NCBI RefSeq assembly: GCF_947497935.1
Contig: NZ_CANMIO010000003.1
Span: 1-64,000 of the forward strand
Reading direction: 5' to 3'
DNA: 64,000 nucleotides
From: an uncultured Shewanella sp.
Lineage (GTDB): Bacteria > Pseudomonadota > Gammaproteobacteria > Enterobacterales > Shewanellaceae
Below are positions 61,666 to 64,000 of this stretch, piece by piece. Under the pieces are notes generated by a model. It searched no databases, was not told where the DNA came from, and saw nothing but the letters and a program-made list of their open reading frames with translations. The position numbers were made by a program, and so were the translations under genes. The first letter of the stretch is position 1. The number at the start of each line of letters is the position of its first letter.

Positions 61666-64000
61666 TTAAAAAACGATTCTAACCTTACCCGATCCGGTTA
61701 ACGACTCCAGCGCCAACATCAGCTCATCAGTCGGGTTTACGCGCCACTCATCCCCTAGGGTAAATTGTGCTTTTGATTGCGGCTGAGCATAGTTTATCAA
61801 CACAGGTACAGCTCCGGCTTTCCAAGGTTCTACTGCAGCCTGAAATTCATTCAACCATTGAGCATTAATCTTATCTGACTGCAGGTCCACCTCTACCGCA
61901 TTGGCAAAGTGACTTCTTGCCTCGCCCATATCGATGATGTTACGCGCAGTCATCCGGTTACCACCTGAGAAGTCATCAAAGCTCACTTCCCCTTCGATAA
62001 TCAAGATGCGGTCTTTCTCTAGCAGATGATTAAACTTCTCGAAGGCCTCGGTAAATAACATCACCTCTAGACGTGCACTCTTATCATCGAGCGTCACCAA
62101 GCCCATTTTAGAGCCTCGCTTGGTCATCATCACGCGTGTTGCAACCACAAGACCCGCAGCCTTCATTGTCTTACCGCGATCCGTTGGATGCACATCCTTC
62201 AATCGGCCTGACGTATAATGTTTAAGCTCTTTCAGATACTGATTTATCGGGTGACCAGTCAAGTAAAGGCCTAAGGTATCCCGCTCTCCTTCTAGCCAGA
62301 CTTTATCGGGCCAAGGCGTACAATCAACAAATTGCTGTTTGCTGTCTTCAGGCTCACTGTTGAGCAAACCAAACATATCGTGCTGACCGATAGCTTCAGC
62401 TTTGGCATGTTGATCCGCAGCGCGAATCGCCTCTGGCAAAGTTGCCATCATTGCGGCGCGGTGTGGCCCTAAATTATCGAGCGCACCAGCGCAGATAAGC
62501 TTTTCAATCACTCGGCGGTTAAGCTTCTTCAAGTCAACACGAGCACAAAAGTCGAACAAGTCGATAAACGGTCCGTTCTCGCGAGCGCTAAGAATTGATT
62601 CAACTGGGCCTTCACCCACGCCTTTAACCGCGCCAATGCCGTAAACAATGTTTAAATCATCATCAACGGTAAACCTAAATAAGCCCTTATTCACATCAGG
62701 TGGTAGCAATGGCATTCCCATGCGTTCACACTCGTCTACCAAGGTAACAATCTTATCGGTGTTATCCATATCGGCTGACATTACCGCCGCCATAAACTGC
62801 GCAGGGTAGTGAGTTTTAAGCCAAAGTGTCTGATAGGATACTAATGCGTATGCAGCCGAGTGAGATTTGTTAAAACCGTAACCGGCGAACTTTTCCACCA
62901 AGTCGAAAATTTTCATCGACAGCGGCCCATCGACGCCATTTTTTATCGCACCAGCCTCGAACGTACCACGCTGCTTAGCCATCTCTTCAGGCTTTTTCTT
63001 ACCCATCGCACGACGAAGCATATCCGCGCCGCCCAAGGTGTAGCCAGCAAGTACCTGTGCAATCTGCATTACCTGCTCTTGATACAAGATAATACCGTAA
63101 GTTGGCGACAGTAACTCTTTTAGTGACTCATGTTGATACTCAGCATCAGGATATGACACTTCTTCTCGACCGTGCTTACGCTCAATAAAGTTATCTACCA
63201 TGCCCGATTGCAGTGGGCCCGGTCTAAACAGTGCTACCAGAGCGATCATATCTTCAAAGCAATCTGGCTGAAGGCGCTTAATCAAATCTTTCATACCACG
63301 GGATTCCAACTGGAATACCGCGGTTGTTTCATAACGCTGCAGTAACTTAAAGCATTTAGGATCGGTTAATGAAATCGATTCGATTCTTACCCGCTCTTCA
63401 CCATTTTTATCCTTAACAGCGTTCACCATCTGCAACGCCCAGTCGATAATGGTAAGCGTTCGTAGACCCAAGAAGTCGAACTTAACCAGACCCGCGGTTT
63501 CAACATCATTCTTATCGAACTGAGTAACTGGGTTTAAGCCTTCGGTATCACAATAAATTGGTGAGAAGTCAGTAATTTTGGTTGGCGCGATAACCACACC
63601 ACCGGCGTGCTTACCAGCGTTACGAGTCACCCCCTCAAGGATACGGCACATGTCGATAAGATCTTTGACTTCCTCATCGGCGTCATAAGATTCTTGTAAA
63701 CCAGGCTCAACCTCAAACGCCTTAGCCAAGGTCATACCCGGCTCTGCAGGGATCATCTTTGAAATACGGTCAACAAAACCATAAGGGTGACCAAGTACAC
63801 GGCCAACATCTCGAATTACAGCCTTAGCCGCCATGGTACCGAAGGTAATAATCTGTGATACCGCATCACGACCATATAGGTCTGCAACGTGATCGATTAC
63901 CTCATCACGTCTATCCATGCAAAAGTCGACGTCGAAGTCGGGCATAGATACACGTTCAGGGTTCAAGAATCGCTCAAACAGAAGGTCATATTCGAGTGGG
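61666..64000 (-). CDS. dnaE: DNA polymerase III alpha subunit (5' end outside window)
   Basis: About 777 residues of the C-terminal two thirds of the replicative polymerase. The frame is open to the right edge. Visible marks are the catalytic aspartates in [27 protein letters not shown], and the conserved [30 protein letters not shown] and [16 protein letters not shown]. The C-terminal OB-fold ([20 protein letters not shown]) and tau-binding part close it. The PHP domain lies outside the window. Confidence 0.97.
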   Translation of the reverse strand, partial: PLEYDLLFERFLNPERVSMPDFDVDFCMDRRDEVIDHVADLYGRDAVSQIITFGTMAAKAVIRDVGRVLGHPYGFVDRISKMIPAEPGMTLAKAFEVEPGLQESYDADEEVKDLIDMCRILEGVTRNAGKHAGGVVIAPTKITDFSPIYCDTEGLNPVTQFDKNDVETAGLVKFDFLGLRTLTIIDWALQMVNAVKDKNGEERVRIESISLTDPKCFKLLQRYETTAVFQLESRGMKDLIKRLQPDCFEDMIALVALFRPGPLQSGMVDNFIERKHGREEVSYPDAEYQHESLKELLSPTYGIILYQEQVMQIAQVLAGYTLGGADMLRRAMGKKKPEEMAKQRGTFEAGAIKNGVDGPLSMKIFDLVEKFAGYGFNKSHSAAYALVSYQTLWLKTHYPAQFMAAVMSADMDNTDKIVTLVDECERMGMPLLPPDVNKGLFRFTVDDDLNIVYGIGAVKGVGEGPVESILSARENGPFIDLFDFCARVDLKKLNRRVIEKLICAGALDNLGPHRAAMMATLPEAIRAADQHAKAEAIGQHDMFGLLNSEPEDSKQQFVDCTPWPDKVWLEGERDTLGLYLTGHPINQYLKELKHYTSGRLKDVHPTDRGKTMKAAGLVVATRVMMTKRGSKMGLVTLDDKSARLEVMLFTEAFEKFNHLLEKDRILIIEGEVSFDDFSGGNRMTARNIIDMGEARSHFANAVEVDLQSDKINAQWLNEFQAAVEPWKAGAVPVLINYAQPQSKAQFTLGDEWRVNPTDELMLALESLTGSGKVRIVF

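Overview
The window reads as chromosome from a marine Shewanella-like gammaproteobacterium. The evidence is a branched-chain degradation (liu) operon, a stand-alone nrfA, an extracellular DMSO-reductase operon of the dmsEFAB type with decaheme and MtrB-like partners, frequent TTG/GTG starts with good Shine-Dalgarno sequences, and a dnaE/tilS/proS/trmO/rcsF neighbourhood like that of other gammaproteobacteria. The genus is an inference from gene content, not a database result.

Layout. 1-2.8 kb: 3' end of a leucine/isovalerate operon (end of the biotin subunit of methylcrotonyl-CoA carboxylase, two extra tandem copies of half its biotin domain, HMG-CoA lyase, and a two-subunit CoA-transferase). 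2.9-6.6 kb: a small lipoprotein, an FMN-reductase-like gene cut by an in-frame stop, nrfA, and a one-helix membrane protein. 6.6-10.8 kb: an AT-rich block with a LuxR-type regulator, a large tetraheme lipoprotein and a TetR-type regulator. 11.1-19.3 kb: ridA, an unknown gene, and the operon dmsE-dmsF-dmsA-dmsB-torD-like on the minus strand. 20-26.3 kb: a membrane methyltransferase-like gene, a DUF1176/LprI-like protein, and a five-gene envelope operon of unknown function that includes two paralogues.

26.3-32.5 kb is the accessory core. Three tandem ~415-bp units lie on the left and two ~260-bp units of the same family, inverted, on the right. They are built from many short hairpins that share an ATCC-type loop but have different, always complementary stems. 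Between them is a seven-cassette integron array: each short minus-strand gene is followed by an attC site, and there is no integrase gene in the window (a CALIN). The cassette proteins are mostly small membrane or secreted unknowns, plus one GIY-YIG-like protein.

32.5-43.1 kb: lemA with two paralogous DUF3137-like membrane proteins, tdk, an M3 oligopeptidase lipoprotein, an NhaC-family transporter behind a clear lysine riboswitch (hence probably a lysine transporter), and etfBA. 43.4-51.1 kb: an H-NS-family gene, two linked amidohydrolase-type genes with degenerate metal sites in two of three domains, rcsF-like, trmO, a hexapeptide acyltransferase and a UspA protein. 51.2-64 kb: nitrilase, proS, a patatin phospholipase, an SGNH esterase, a CPA2 antiporter, a diguanylate cyclase, tilS, and most of dnaE, which runs off the right edge.

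Together the genes describe a respiratory generalist: ammonification by NrfA, extracellular DMSO respiration across the outer membrane, ETF-linked acyl-CoA oxidation feeding on leucine, and lysine uptake under riboswitch control. No rRNA, tRNA, CRISPR array or complete insertion sequence was seen.
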